DNA of 64,000 nt from Alteromonas sp. a30 (GTDB lineage Bacteria; Pseudomonadota; Gammaproteobacteria; Enterobacterales; Alteromonadaceae), in contig NZ_JABEPE010000013.1 of assembly GCF_026788005.1 (NCBI RefSeq), positions 62,001 to 126,000 on the forward strand, in the 5' to 3' direction. The notes under the pieces are model-generated. The model saw only the letters and a program-made list of their open reading frames with translations, was not told the origin of the DNA and ran no database searches. The position numbers and the translations under genes are program-made. Shown here piece after piece: positions 46,671 to 55,344 of this stretch. How positions within the stretch are numbered: position 1 is the first letter of the stretch; each line of letters begins with the position of its first letter.

Positions 46671-47989
46671 TACAAATAGCAGTATCCAGTTTACTAGCAC
46701 GAAAGTTCACAATGACACTAACTGTTATTTCGATTGCTGTTAGTTTTTTTGTTTTACTTGGTATCGATCATATTAAATCAGAAATGCGCCATAGCTTTGG
46801 GCGAACTGTATCTGGCGTGGATATTATTGTAGGAGCGCGAAGCTCATCCATTAATTTACTGCTGTACTCTGTCTTCCGAGTCGGAAATGCCACCAATAAT
46901 ATCAGTTGGAGCAGTTATAAAACGATAACAGATAAACCGAATGTGGCGTGGAGCATTCCTATTTCACTGGGTGATTCACACCAAGGCTTTCGTGTATTGG
47001 GGACAACAAACGCCTATTTTGAGCACTACCGTTATGGTAATAAACAAGTGTTATCCTTTTCAGAAGGACACGCTTTCTCAAGGCTATATGATGTTGTCAT
47101 TGGTGCCGATGTTGCGCGGCAATTAGGTTATCAGTTGCATTCACCGCTGGATATTTCTCATGGTGTTGGGAAAGTGTCATTTAAGAAACACACCGGATTC
47201 GGTTTTGAAGTAACAGGCATCCTCAAGCCAACAGGAACGCCAATTGATCAAACCGTTCATATCACTTTACCTGCCGTAGATAGCATACATGGCTCTATTC
47301 CACATGGCAGCATGCATTCAACACATTCCGGCGAAGTTACGCATAACCACTCAATGCCAGACGAAGACAGCCATGAGGGTCATGAGGAAAGTCACTCCGA
47401 TAATAATCCTTTGCTCAGCCAAATCTCCGCACAGCCCAAAGCGATAACGGCATTTATGTTAGGGTTAACCTCCAAAATCGCGACCCTTGGTGCATTAAGG
47501 CAAATTAATGAATTTGAGAATGAGCCCTTGCTTGCCATAATGCCCGGCGTGGCCTTATCTGAAATGTGGCAAATCATGAAAGTCGTTGAACAGGCGTTAG
47601 CCGTTATTGCTTTTTTAGTCTTAATTGCAGCCTTGTTTGGGCTAGTCACTATGCTGTTGGCTACAATGAATGAGCGTCAAAGAGAAATTGCGGTATTGCG
47701 GGCAGCCGGCGCAAGCGCATCCTTTATTGTTATTTTGATTGAATCTGAAGCTTTATTGCTAGTGTTAACCGGTATGCTCTGTGGCTTTTTGGGTTTAGTC
47801 GTTACCATGTTTGTGGGACAAGATATGCTGGCTTCTCAATTTGGAATATTTATATCAAGTGTGCCGAGTCTCACAAACCTGTTCTTTTATGTTGGACTGG
47901 TTTTGGTACTCACTTTTATTCTTGCGTTAGTGCCTGCCCTTATTTCTTATCGACGTTCAATGATTCACGGGTTATCAGTGAATTACTAA
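46664..47989 (+). CDS. FtsX-like ABC permease with histidine-rich periplasmic loop
   Basis: This 441-residue protein has the MacB/FtsX layout: one helix near residues 18-36, a large periplasmic domain (40-300), then three helices (about 308-330, 348-375, 405-430), with the FtsX-type segment MNERQREIAVLRAAGAS near 335. Residues 209-244 hold nine histidines together with several acidic residues, a likely Zn2+- or Cu2+-binding loop not usual in LolC or MacB. With the ATPase and the CDF exporter next to it, a role in metal homeostasis is inferred. Similar ABC pairs occur in vibrio zinc loci (Zrg); I cannot tell if this is the same family. Confidence 0.85.
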   Translation: MLVQIAVSSLLARKFTMTLTVISIAVSFFVLLGIDHIKSEMRHSFGRTVSGVDIIVGARSSSINLLLYSVFRVGNATNNISWSSYKTITDKPNVAWSIPISLGDSHQGFRVLGTTNAYFEHYRYGNKQVLSFSEGHAFSRLYDVVIGADVARQLGYQLHSPLDISHGVGKVSFKKHTGFGFEVTGILKPTGTPIDQTVHITLPAVDSIHGSIPHGSMHSTHSGEVTHNHSMPDEDSHEGHEESHSDNNPLLSQISAQPKAITAFMLGLTSKIATLGALRQINEFENEPLLAIMPGVALSEMWQIMKVVEQALAVIAFLVLIAALFGLVTMLLATMNERQREIAVLRAAGASASFIVILIESEALLLVLTGMLCGFLGLVVTMFVGQDMLASQFGIFISSVPSLTNLFFYVGLVLVLTFILALVPALISYRRSMIHGLSVNY

Positions 47990-48004
47990 AGCAGTGGAGG
48001 TGAT

Positions 48005-48865
48005 ATGAAAGTCAGGCAAGTCCTGTTTATTGAAGGTGCTGTTAACGTTCTTATCGCCCTGATCAAATTGGTGGTTGGCCTAATGGTACAATCAACCGCG
48101 ATTATTGCTGATGCAGCGCACTCTCTTACAGATGTTGCCAATAATGGGCTTGCTTATATCGCCATTCAATACTCAGAAAAACCTGCTGATGAAGATCATC
48201 GTTACGGTCATCATAAATACGAAACTCTAGCTATTTTCGCGCTTGCGATGTCGTTGGTTATTGTTGCCTTTGAAGTAATTACCAGTGCCATAGAACGCTT
48301 TAATTCAACCCCTGAACATAGCAACGTAGGCTTGTGGTTGATGGTTATTTGTATCCTCATTAATACCGCATTAACAACGTGGGAACACCATTGGGCGAAA
48401 AAGCTTAATTCGAGTTTGTTGCACGCTGATGCCAAACATACGTTTAGTGATGTACTCACCTCTATCGCCATTATTGTAGGTTGGCAGATTGCCAGTCGTG
48501 GGTATCCTTGGGTTGATGCACTTTTCGCCATTTTCGTTGCGCTTATCATTGTGTACTTTGCGTATAGTTTGTTTAAACAAGCGATACCAGTATTAGTCGA
48601 CAGTACGTTTTTAGACGAAGTGAAAGTAAAAGAGGCCATTCACGCGATACCAAAAGTGAAAGACGTTGACCGTATTCGCTCTCGTTATGATGGCAAACAT
48701 TTGTCGGTAGATGTGATTATTTCGGTGGAGCCTCAGCTTTCAACACAAGAGTCTCACCGAGTAGCAGATAAAGTAGAACACCTGTTGGCGACCAGTTTTG
48801 ATGCTCACGACATACTTGTTCATGTTGAACCATCAACATCGAATAAGGAAAAACCGCCTCTGTGA
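48005..48865 (+). CDS. Cation diffusion facilitator (CDF) family divalent metal transporter
   Basis: This 286-residue inner-membrane antiporter exports divalent metal ions. It has six predicted helices, the first metal-site motif ADAAHSLTDVANNG (HxxxD) near residue 37, RYGHHKYETLA near 66, the second site HADAKHTFSDV (HxxxD) near 140, and a cytoplasmic C-terminal domain from about 205 with RIRSRYDGKHLSVDVII. HxxxD at both positions is usual for zinc carriers. It begins 15 bases after the His-rich permease with a GGAGG ribosome site, so it is likely in the same operon. Confidence 0.92.
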   Translation: MKVRQVLFIEGAVNVLIALIKLVVGLMVQSTAIIADAAHSLTDVANNGLAYIAIQYSEKPADEDHRYGHHKYETLAIFALAMSLVIVAFEVITSAIERFNSTPEHSNVGLWLMVICILINTALTTWEHHWAKKLNSSLLHADAKHTFSDVLTSIAIIVGWQIASRGYPWVDALFAIFVALIIVYFAYSLFKQAIPVLVDSTFLDEVKVKEAIHAIPKVKDVDRIRSRYDGKHLSVDVIISVEPQLSTQESHRVADKVEHLLATSFDAHDILVHVEPSTSNKEKPPL

Positions 48866-48953
48866 CATTGTTCGCAATATTTTGAACGCCTTATCTTGTC
48901 GAAATAATAAGATAGGGTTTTGACTAACCATTTATCAATAGAGACTCTCACAC

Positions 48954-50465
48954 ATGTCAAAACCTCATGCCCTTAAAGTGCTAGATATGGGCATCGAAAC
49001 ACACCATGAACCAGCTGTTTTTATCCGTAAGGATAGCCATGTGTGTAAATCAGAAGGGTTTACCGCGAGCAATTGCGTAGCGGTTTCAACTAATGGACAA
49101 ACGTTGTTTGCAACATTAAATGTTGTTGAGCGCGACATTTTACCTCACGGTTATGCCGGGTTTTCCAAAGCAGCGATGAAGCGCCTAAAGGTACTTCCCG
49201 GCGATGAAGTAGAGTTTTCGCATCCACCTGTTCTGCCTTCAATGAGCTATGTGCGTAAAAAGATTTTTGGTGAAATACTCACCACCGAAGAAATTAACGC
49301 TATCGTAGAAGACATCAGTGAACATCGTTATCGCGACATTGAAATAGCCAGTTTCCTGAGTATTTGCGCCGGAGGGCGTTTGAATATGCAGGAAATTACT
49401 GACCTAACAATGGCAATGGTGAACTGTGGTAAACGTATCCATTGGGGAAAAAGCCGAGTCATGGATAAACACTGTGTTGGTGGTGTACCGGGAAACCGAA
49501 CCACGCCATTAGTCGTGTCCATTGTTAGTGCTGCTGGCTTAATTATTCCTAAAACATCATCTAGAGCCATTACATCTCCGGCGGGTACGGCCGATACCGT
49601 TGAAGTATTGACCACAGTGAATTTATCCATTGAAGAAATGAAGCACGTTGTGGATAGCACCGGAGGCTGCTTGGCTTGGGGCGGGGCGGTTAACTTAAGT
49701 CCTGCGGATGATTTGCTCATCCGTATCGAACAAGCTTTGGATTTAGATGGAGAAGGTCAACTGATCGCATCTATGTTATCGAAAAAGATAGCCAGTGGTT
49801 CGACCCATGCAATCATTGATATCCCAGTGGGAGCCACGGCAAAAGTGCGTACACAGGAAGATGCCGAAAGATTAGCAGATTTGTTTTCCCATGTTGGCAC
49901 GAGTTGCGGACTACAGGTTAAGTGTATCATTACCGATGGCAGTAAACCCGTTGGCAGAGGAATTGGTCCCGCGCAAGAAGCAAAAGACCTTATCGCGGTG
50001 TTAAGCGGTGATATGGATGCGCCACAAGATCTGCGAAGCAAAGGGATTCTGCTGTCGGCACATTTATTAATGCTAGCCGATGAAGAAGGGCAGTATGCCG
50101 ATTTAGATGCCTGCATCGAACAAGCGACGCGTTTGTTGGATAGTGGCGCAGCTTTGACCCAGTTCGAAAAGATACTCAACGCCCAAGGCGGCATTAAGTC
50201 CATTCCAGAAGCAGAATATCAGCATACAGTATTCAGCGTTCGCCATGGGATGATTCGACAATTTGATAATCGAAAATTAGCACGATTAGCCAAATTAGCG
50301 GGAGCGCCTTTTACCCAAGCGTCTGGTTTGAGGCTGCATGCCACAGTGGGCGATACCATTGAAAAAGGCGAACCATTATTTACCGTTTTTAGCAACAGCG
50401 CTGGGGAATTGGATTATGCGTTGCAGTATTTTAAAGACAACCCAGATTTAATCACGATTACTTGA
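48954..50465 (+). CDS. AMP phosphorylase / thymidine phosphorylase family enzyme
   Basis: This 503-residue protein belongs to the archaeal-type branch of the nucleoside phosphorylase family. An N-terminal barrel-like domain (residues 1-85) precedes the phosphorylase core with MDKHCVGGVPGNRTTPL near 170, PKTSSRAITSPAGTADTVEVL near 198 (quoted in part) and GGCLAWGGAVNLSPADD near 238. Archaeal members release ribose 1,5-bisphosphate from AMP, CMP or UMP. The sequence GGVPGN rather than GGVGDK supports the NMP-phosphorylase side over ordinary thymidine phosphorylase. It is followed 24 bases later by a PRPP-synthetase homologue. Confidence 0.88.
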   Translation: MSKPHALKVLDMGIETHHEPAVFIRKDSHVCKSEGFTASNCVAVSTNGQTLFATLNVVERDILPHGYAGFSKAAMKRLKVLPGDEVEFSHPPVLPSMSYVRKKIFGEILTTEEINAIVEDISEHRYRDIEIASFLSICAGGRLNMQEITDLTMAMVNCGKRIHWGKSRVMDKHCVGGVPGNRTTPLVVSIVSAAGLIIPKTSSRAITSPAGTADTVEVLTTVNLSIEEMKHVVDSTGGCLAWGGAVNLSPADDLLIRIEQALDLDGEGQLIASMLSKKIASGSTHAIIDIPVGATAKVRTQEDAERLADLFSHVGTSCGLQVKCIITDGSKPVGRGIGPAQEAKDLIAVLSGDMDAPQDLRSKGILLSAHLLMLADEEGQYADLDACIEQATRLLDSGAALTQFEKILNAQGGIKSIPEAEYQHTVFSVRHGMIRQFDNRKLARLAKLAGAPFTQASGLRLHATVGDTIEKGEPLFTVFSNSAGELDYALQYFKDNPDLITIT

Positions 50466-50489
50466 GGTTACAAAAGTAAGGGGCATAAT

Positions 50490-51392
50490 ATGCAAGGCAA
50501 CTCGAGCAATGTAATGATATTTTCGCCGTTAGAACATCCAATGTTGGTACTGTTGAGCCAACATTTGGGAGCTGAAATAGGCGAAGTTGAGCATCGACGA
50601 TTTCCCGATAAAGAAAGCTACTTGAAAGTGTGCTCTGACGTGAAGGGCAAAACCTGCATCATTTTGATGGACTTGGTAAACCCTGATGTAAAATACTTGC
50701 CGCTTATCTTTTTAACCAACACATTAAAAGAAATGGGCGCGCTTTCCGTTGGCTTGGTGACACCTTATTTAGCTTACATGAGACAAGATAAACGCTTTAA
50801 CGAAGGAGAGGCCATTACCTCTAAAATTTTCGCAAAAGCATTATCGGATAACATGGACTGGCTAGTGACCGTCGATCCCCACTTACACCGTTATCATCAT
50901 TTATCAGAAATTTATCGTATTCCTACTCGAGTCGTGCATGCGGCATCGGCTATTGCAGATTGGTTAACAACTGAATCGAATTTGCTTTTAGTGGGTCCAG
51001 ATTCGGAAAGTGAACAATGGGTCTCAGAAATTGCTGACTATGCTGGCCATCCTTATTTAATTGGTCAGAAAGTACGCAGTGGAGACAAGCAGGTTCATGT
51101 TGAAATTAGCGGCATAGAAGCACATTTAGACAAGAAAATTTTTGTGATTGATGATGTCATTTCCAGCGGACATACCATTTTAGAGTGCGTAAAAGAGCTA
51201 AGAAATAAAGGCGCTCAAGATATTGGTTGCATCACGGTTCATGGTTTATTTGCTGATGAAGCTGATTCCATGCTAGTAATGTGCGGGTTAAACGAACTAA
51301 TTTCCTGCAACACCGTACCTCATGCGAGCAATGTGATAGATGTTAGTGGGTTGCTTGCGGAGGCAGTTAAAGACTGCATCAACTCACTCTGA
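50490..51392 (+). CDS. Ribose-phosphate pyrophosphokinase homologue
   Basis: This 300-residue protein is a PRPP-synthetase-like enzyme distinct from the housekeeping Prs. It keeps YMRQDKRF near residue 96, VDPHLHRYHH near 130 (metal and ATP binding), VGPDSESEQWV near 170 and the PRPP loop VIDDVISSGHT near 215. The flexible loop and C-terminus differ from E. coli Prs. It pairs with the AMP-phosphorylase-like gene, probably in one operon, suggesting ribose phosphate recovered from nucleotides is turned back to PRPP. The exact substrate is not known. Confidence 0.85.
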   Translation: MQGNSSNVMIFSPLEHPMLVLLSQHLGAEIGEVEHRRFPDKESYLKVCSDVKGKTCIILMDLVNPDVKYLPLIFLTNTLKEMGALSVGLVTPYLAYMRQDKRFNEGEAITSKIFAKALSDNMDWLVTVDPHLHRYHHLSEIYRIPTRVVHAASAIADWLTTESNLLLVGPDSESEQWVSEIADYAGHPYLIGQKVRSGDKQVHVEISGIEAHLDKKIFVIDDVISSGHTILECVKELRNKGAQDIGCITVHGLFADEADSMLVMCGLNELISCNTVPHASNVIDVSGLLAEAVKDCINSL

Positions 51393-51434
51393 ATCATGAG
51401 TATTTAAGTAAAGAAAAACACGGTAAGCAACAAA

Positions 51435-51471
51435 ATGCCGCCAAATATACAGGCGGCATGCGTATTTTTTA
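51435..51471. terminator. Terminator between the PRPP-synthetase homologue and the reductase gene
   Basis: ATGCCGCC-N9-GGCGGCAT is a strong GC-rich stem followed by GCG-TA and six T residues. It terminates the plus-strand operon and may also serve the convergent reductase gene. Confidence 0.8.
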
Positions 51472-51492
51472 AGATCAATAATTGGTTAAGGA

Positions 51493-52080
51493 TTATAAAC
51501 CGTAAGGGAAATCCTTAGTGTTAATTAAACCAGATTCCCGAATGGGCTTTAATCCTTTTGCGTATTCACCTAGTAGCGTCAAGCTGTAATCAAGACGTTC
51601 GCTAACCGGATGCTCATTACTAAAATTGTCTGCATCACGCACAATAATGTGATCTGGAATATAGCAGAGGCGGGTGTTTTTATAGCTGCTCATCCGCAAT
51701 TCAGCCACGGGATAGCTGCCACCGGTTCCTGTTGAAACCGATACAATCAACGCTGGTTTATGACCCATTTCTTTAGCGCTGCAAAGTAAGAAGAAGTTTT
51801 TCAAAATGCCCGGAACCATGCCTGAGTATTCTGGTGTAATGATGACAAAGGCATCATCATCTTTCATCGGTGCAATCACATCTTGCTTAATTGGGGCCCA
51901 CTTTTCTGACTTCGTCCAGAATTCTTCGTCCCAATGAGGGATGTCGACTTCGGCAAAATCGAGAGTATTAACCGAGTCGAAAGCATCAATGTTTGCATTG
52001 CATCTTTCTTGGATTGCATCAGCAATTTTGCGGCTATTGGAATTGGCGCGATTGCTGCCAGCAATAATCTTTAATTTCAC
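51493..52080 (-). CDS. NADPH-dependent FMN reductase family protein
   Basis: This 195-residue flavodoxin-like protein starts VKLKIIAGSNRANSNSRKIA (FMN phosphate loop GSNRANSNS) and has TPEYSGMVPGILKNFF near residue 80 and VSTGTGGSYPVAELR near 110, the patterns of the NADPH:FMN reductase / azoreductase family. The open frame extends upstream to 52203, but the GTG at 52080 has a clear AGGAGA ribosome site six bases away and lies just before the conserved fold; the extra 41 residues show no similarity and are rejected. Reduced flavin or quinone reduction is the likely role; the in vivo acceptor is unknown. Confidence 0.88.
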   Translation of the reverse strand: MKLKIIAGSNRANSNSRKIADAIQERCNANIDAFDSVNTLDFAEVDIPHWDEEFWTKSEKWAPIKQDVIAPMKDDDAFVIITPEYSGMVPGILKNFFLLCSAKEMGHKPALIVSVSTGTGGSYPVAELRMSSYKNTRLCYIPDHIIVRDADNFSNEHPVSERLDYSLTLLGEYAKGLKPIRESGLINTKDFPYGL

Positions 52081-52247
52081 GAAAATTCTCCTGAAGGCAA
52101 GCTTATGATAAAGCTTTGGGTGACGTAATTTGCCCACGTATTCTATGCATTCCACTGAAAAGAATCCATCTTTGCATGGAAAACGACTTGAAGTGAGATT
52201 CAAAAGTAACCATACTTAGGCTACAAATAAAACAAACCAGCTTGATT

Positions 52248-53147
52248 ATGGAAGTTACCGCTCAAGATTTAACGCATCTCAGTTTCGCTCAAAAGCAACG
52301 ATTATCCTATATCGACTTTAAACTGTTGTTTGTAGGTACGGTATCTCGCAGTGAAATTGTGCAACACTTTGAATTGGGGCTATCAGCTGCTACTCGCGAC
52401 ATCAATTTATACAAAGCGCTCGCTGCCAACAATATCCAATATGACCCAGCGTTAAAAAAGTATTTTATTACCACGCAATTTTCTCCGTTATTTGAACACG
52501 ATACCCGTAAAACTTTGGTTAAGTTGGCTCATCAAATTAGCGATGGGTTTGATGCTATCAATGACACTCCCTTTCCCGTTGAGGCGCCTAATCAGCTTAA
52601 TGTACCTGACTTATTTGTCGTCGCTCGTTTATCTCAAGCCATCATTAACCAAAAGCCCGTTAATCTTATTTATACCTCTTTGAGCAGTGGCTCAGGTGCA
52701 AGAGAATTTATTCCACATTCCATTATTGATAATGGGTTACGCTGGCATGTGCGAGGCTTTGACCGAAAAAGCCAATCCTTTAGAGACTTTGTTTTAACGC
52801 GCATTTCTAGAGTGACCGTAAAGTATGAACAAGAGGTGCAACCACAAGAGCGGCAGCAAGAAGATCATCAATGGACGCGCATCATGCCACTACAACTTGT
52901 CCCTCACCCTAAAAACATTCACTTTCCTACAGCAATAGAAATGGACTTTGGCATGCAAAATGGCGTTCTAGAATTAAACGTTCGAGCGGCAATGGCAGGG
53001 TATTTGTTAAGACGATGGAATGTTGACTGCACCGAGGATGCAAGCCTAATAAGCCCAGAGTATCAATTATATTTACGCAACCGCCAAACGTTATATGGCG
53101 CTGAAAATCTAACATTAGCACCGGGTTACAAGGCATCTAATGAGTAA
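52248..53147 (+). CDS. WYL-domain transcriptional regulator
   Basis: This 299-residue protein has an N-terminal winged HTH (residues 15-85; QRLSYIDFKLLFVGTVSRSEIVQHF ... SAATRDINLY, in part), a central WYL domain (residues 125-200; RWHVRGFDRKSQSFRDFVLTRI, in part) and a C-terminal WCX-like part (220-290) with LRRWNVDC. WYL domains sense nucleic acids or nucleotides; proteins of this layout include BrxR and CapW, regulators of phage defence loci. No defence gene is recognised beside it. ATG 52248 is chosen over an in-frame TTG two codons upstream. Its stop overlaps the start of the Rof-like gene. Confidence 0.85.
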   Translation: MEVTAQDLTHLSFAQKQRLSYIDFKLLFVGTVSRSEIVQHFELGLSAATRDINLYKALAANNIQYDPALKKYFITTQFSPLFEHDTRKTLVKLAHQISDGFDAINDTPFPVEAPNQLNVPDLFVVARLSQAIINQKPVNLIYTSLSSGSGAREFIPHSIIDNGLRWHVRGFDRKSQSFRDFVLTRISRVTVKYEQEVQPQERQQEDHQWTRIMPLQLVPHPKNIHFPTAIEMDFGMQNGVLELNVRAAMAGYLLRRWNVDCTEDASLISPEYQLYLRNRQTLYGAENLTLAPGYKASNE

Positions 53148-53394
53148 CGGTTTATCCTGTCATTTATATGATTATCTGGAAATTGCCTGTATGTTTCATT
53201 ATCAGGTGGAAGCCACACTTAACACGCAACAGGTTATTTCAGGTGAAGCCATTGATATTAAAACATTGGCAAATCGCCAAGAAATATTGTGCCTGAACAC
53301 CCATAATGGAGTAGAACAAATACCTGTAAATCAGCTTATTTTACTCCGAGTGTTAACTCCGAATGCGCGTTTCCAAAAGGTGAATTTCGCCTAA
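53140..53394 (+). CDS. Rof (YaeO)-like Rho-binding antiterminator
   Basis: This 84-residue protein resembles E. coli Rof, which binds Rho and blocks RNA entry, inhibiting Rho-dependent termination. The shared pattern is Cys-x3-Tyr-Asp-x-Leu-Glu-x-Ala-Cys-x2-His near residues 7-20, followed by a small Sm-like barrel. It overlaps the WYL regulator by eight bases (ATGAGTAA), so the two are translated together. The AAGG ribosome site lies within the WYL gene. It ends two bases before the convergent LysR gene. Assignment rests on the N-terminal pattern and length. Confidence 0.72.
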   Translation: MSNGLSCHLYDYLEIACMFHYQVEATLNTQQVISGEAIDIKTLANRQEILCLNTHNGVEQIPVNQLILLRVLTPNARFQKVNFA

Positions 53395-53396
53395 AC

Positions 53397-54305
53397 CTAA
53401 TTGTTATCTTCAAGTCGTTGATTAAGTATGTCGGTCAATGCATCAACAAAATACTGCTCATGTTCAGATATATCACTCAAACTTGCCAATACCCACTCTC
53501 GACGCCCGCTTATACCTAATAAAGGGATACGTTTTAAATGTTTCTCTTGTAAAAAGGGAGGTACTGCCCAATCTGCCATGATAGTGACGCCCAAATTAGC
53601 ATTCACTAGATTAAGAATTGCTTCGGTTAGTTGGACTTTTTGTAGTTTCGCCACTTTTGTCTCATCCCCTTGTAATACGTGCGATAACACGAAATTACGA
53701 GAGTCTGGAATATCGTAAATAAAAAGTGTTTCTTTTGCTAAATCATTAAGTGAGAAGTGTGAAAGATGCGCAAGAGCATGTGCTTCTGATACAACGACAA
53801 CTAATTCATCTTCCACTAAGGGTCGGCTAGTCACAGGCGAGGGTAAAGGTTGCTGCGTGATAATGGCTAAATCAATTTGACCTTGAATCAACGCCTGAAC
53901 TGGATCAGCGGTTGCTTCAATAACAAGCTCCACATCAATATTGCTTTTATTCATTTTTAATTTTTGGATGACTTCCGGCAGCCAATGGTAGCAAGTGTAA
54001 CATTCGGTACTAATACGAATATGGAGATCGTTGTTCTCACTAAGGCGTTTTACTTTAGCAGATAGCTGTGAAATCTGACCAAGTATCGTTTCTGCGGCAT
54101 TGTATACTTCTATACCCACTTTAGTCAGAATCAGCTTTTTATTAACTCTATGAAATACACGACAACCTAATCGAGATTCTAAGTCTTTGAGTTGATGACT
54201 CAGGGCAGGTTGAGATAGACACAATGTTTGTGCGGCATTGGTCATCGAGCCTTGATTCACAATGCTGTGAACAATCTCAAGGTGAAGTAATGATAATTTA
54301 TGCAT
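53397..54305 (-). CDS. LysR-family transcriptional regulator, MetR-like
   Basis: This 302-residue regulator has a LysR HTH (residues 5-62; NQGSMTNAAQTLCLSQPALSHQLKDLE, in part) and a periplasmic-binding-like effector domain from about 90. The segment STECYTCYHWLPEVI near residue 98 and the LTEAILNLVNANLGVTIMADW region near 225 resemble MetR, which senses homocysteine to control methionine genes. No met gene lies beside it, so its targets are elsewhere or its own gene. Function is inferred from similarity only. Confidence 0.82.
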   Translation of the reverse strand: MHKLSLLHLEIVHSIVNQGSMTNAAQTLCLSQPALSHQLKDLESRLGCRVFHRVNKKLILTKVGIEVYNAAETILGQISQLSAKVKRLSENNDLHIRISTECYTCYHWLPEVIQKLKMNKSNIDVELVIEATADPVQALIQGQIDLAIITQQPLPSPVTSRPLVEDELVVVVSEAHALAHLSHFSLNDLAKETLFIYDIPDSRNFVLSHVLQGDETKVAKLQKVQLTEAILNLVNANLGVTIMADWAVPPFLQEKHLKRIPLLGISGRREWVLASLSDISEHEQYFVDALTDILNQRLEDNN

Positions 54306-55053
54306 TGAAAAAGGGACTTACGCATTGAATTGGATGTTATGTTTAATTATAAAATAGCGGAATTTAGGAGATTAGGATCACTATTTCAATGAAATAATTC
54401 TTAGTTCACTATTAAATAACAAAGTCGAGTATAAAATCATCAACCAGTTCACTCTTTTCAAAAAAAAATGAAGCCAAATATTGTTTCTGTCTATTTTCTT
54501 AAAGTATAAGATGCCTGTTTCATGATTTTTTACAAATCTCATGACAAGGTTAATATTCGACATATTTTATATGCTTATACATGTTTGTGAATGTAAACAT
54601 TTGCTTTTGTGAAATTATCTAGCCACATTGTTTTAAAAAGGAAATTAACACATTTAAACTCTACCTTTCTAAGGCATTTGAATTAGGTAACGATTGGCGT
54701 TTTGACTCATGACTTTACCTCCTTGCTTAGTTTTTGATACATGCCTCCGGTAGCATATTGGCTGCGCGAGTCAAACAGCTAGAAACTTGTAAGACATAAA
54801 TCAAAATTGCAATGCTCTCATTTATTCTAAAATGTTAAAAGCTTAGGTATCTCAACATGCCAAATTTATGATTACTTTGATGTATAAAAAAGCCAACTTA
54901 AATAAGCCAAATTAATAGAAAGTATCCTTCGATTTAAACGATAAGTAGCGCACATTTATAGATTCATCAAAAATGATTTGATATAAATTTAAAAGGTTGG
55001 ATAATACCCCATATCGAAACACTTAAACGTTTTTATGATTGGTCTGGTTAAAT
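54306..55053. other. Long AT-rich intergenic region before the HTH pair
   Basis: This 748-base gap carries no convincing gene; a 60-codon minus-strand frame (54381-54563) has no recognisable features. It holds an inverted repeat ATGTTT-N8-AAACAT (54581-54600) and an operator-like repeat at 54966-54982. It separates the core-like genes to the left from an accessory-looking group. Confidence 0.5.
54966..54982. promoter_or_regulatory. Operator-like inverted repeat ATCAAA-N5-TTTGAT
   Basis: A perfect six-base inverted repeat with five-base spacer lies 72 bases before the first small HTH gene, in the right place for autoregulation by one or both HTH proteins. Binding is inferred. Confidence 0.45.
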
Positions 55054-55326
55054 ATGCATAGTGATATAAGTTTTTCAGATGTTGCGCCAGTCACTGGAGC
55101 GGATCTAAAAAATTTGAGAGTTAGTGCGGGGTTAACAACATCGCAAATGGCAAAAGCGGCAGGGGTAAAGAATAGAAAAACATATGAAAACTGGGAGAAG
55201 GGCTTAGGTACCCCCAATGTTAATCAATTTTTCTATATGGTCAAAGCATGTGGTGTGGATATGGAAGCAAGGGCTTTATTCCAATTCCTTGCTAGAAACA
55301 AAGACAAGAGCTTTTATTCCGATTAA
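55054..55326 (+). CDS. Small XRE-like HTH protein, copy 1
   Basis: This 90-residue protein is almost entirely a Cro/C1-type HTH: LKNLRVSAGLTTSQMAKAAGV (in part) followed by RKTYENWEKGLGTPNVNQFF. It has no partner domain. It is a clear paralogue of the next gene: the AKAAGV ... RKTYENWEK ... GTP ... NQFF core is shared. The ATG at 55054 is preferred over an upstream TTG at 55039. The two may form homo- or hetero-dimers. Function is unknown. Confidence 0.8.
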   Translation: MHSDISFSDVAPVTGADLKNLRVSAGLTTSQMAKAAGVKNRKTYENWEKGLGTPNVNQFFYMVKACGVDMEARALFQFLARNKDKSFYSD

Positions 55327-55344
55327 GCTGACAGGAGCGTTGTA

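Noticed and set aside
48889-48921. Stem-loop after the CDF transporter (CCTTATCTT / AAGATAGG)
   Set aside because: The arms mismatch in the middle and the tail is short; too weak to call a terminator.
49328-50203. Minus-strand frames of 130 and 148 codons
   Set aside because: Both are antisense to the AMP-phosphorylase-like gene and have no recognisable domain.
54381-54563. 60-codon minus-strand frame in the long intergenic region
   Set aside because: No ribosome site, no family feature, AT-rich low-complexity composition; likely chance.
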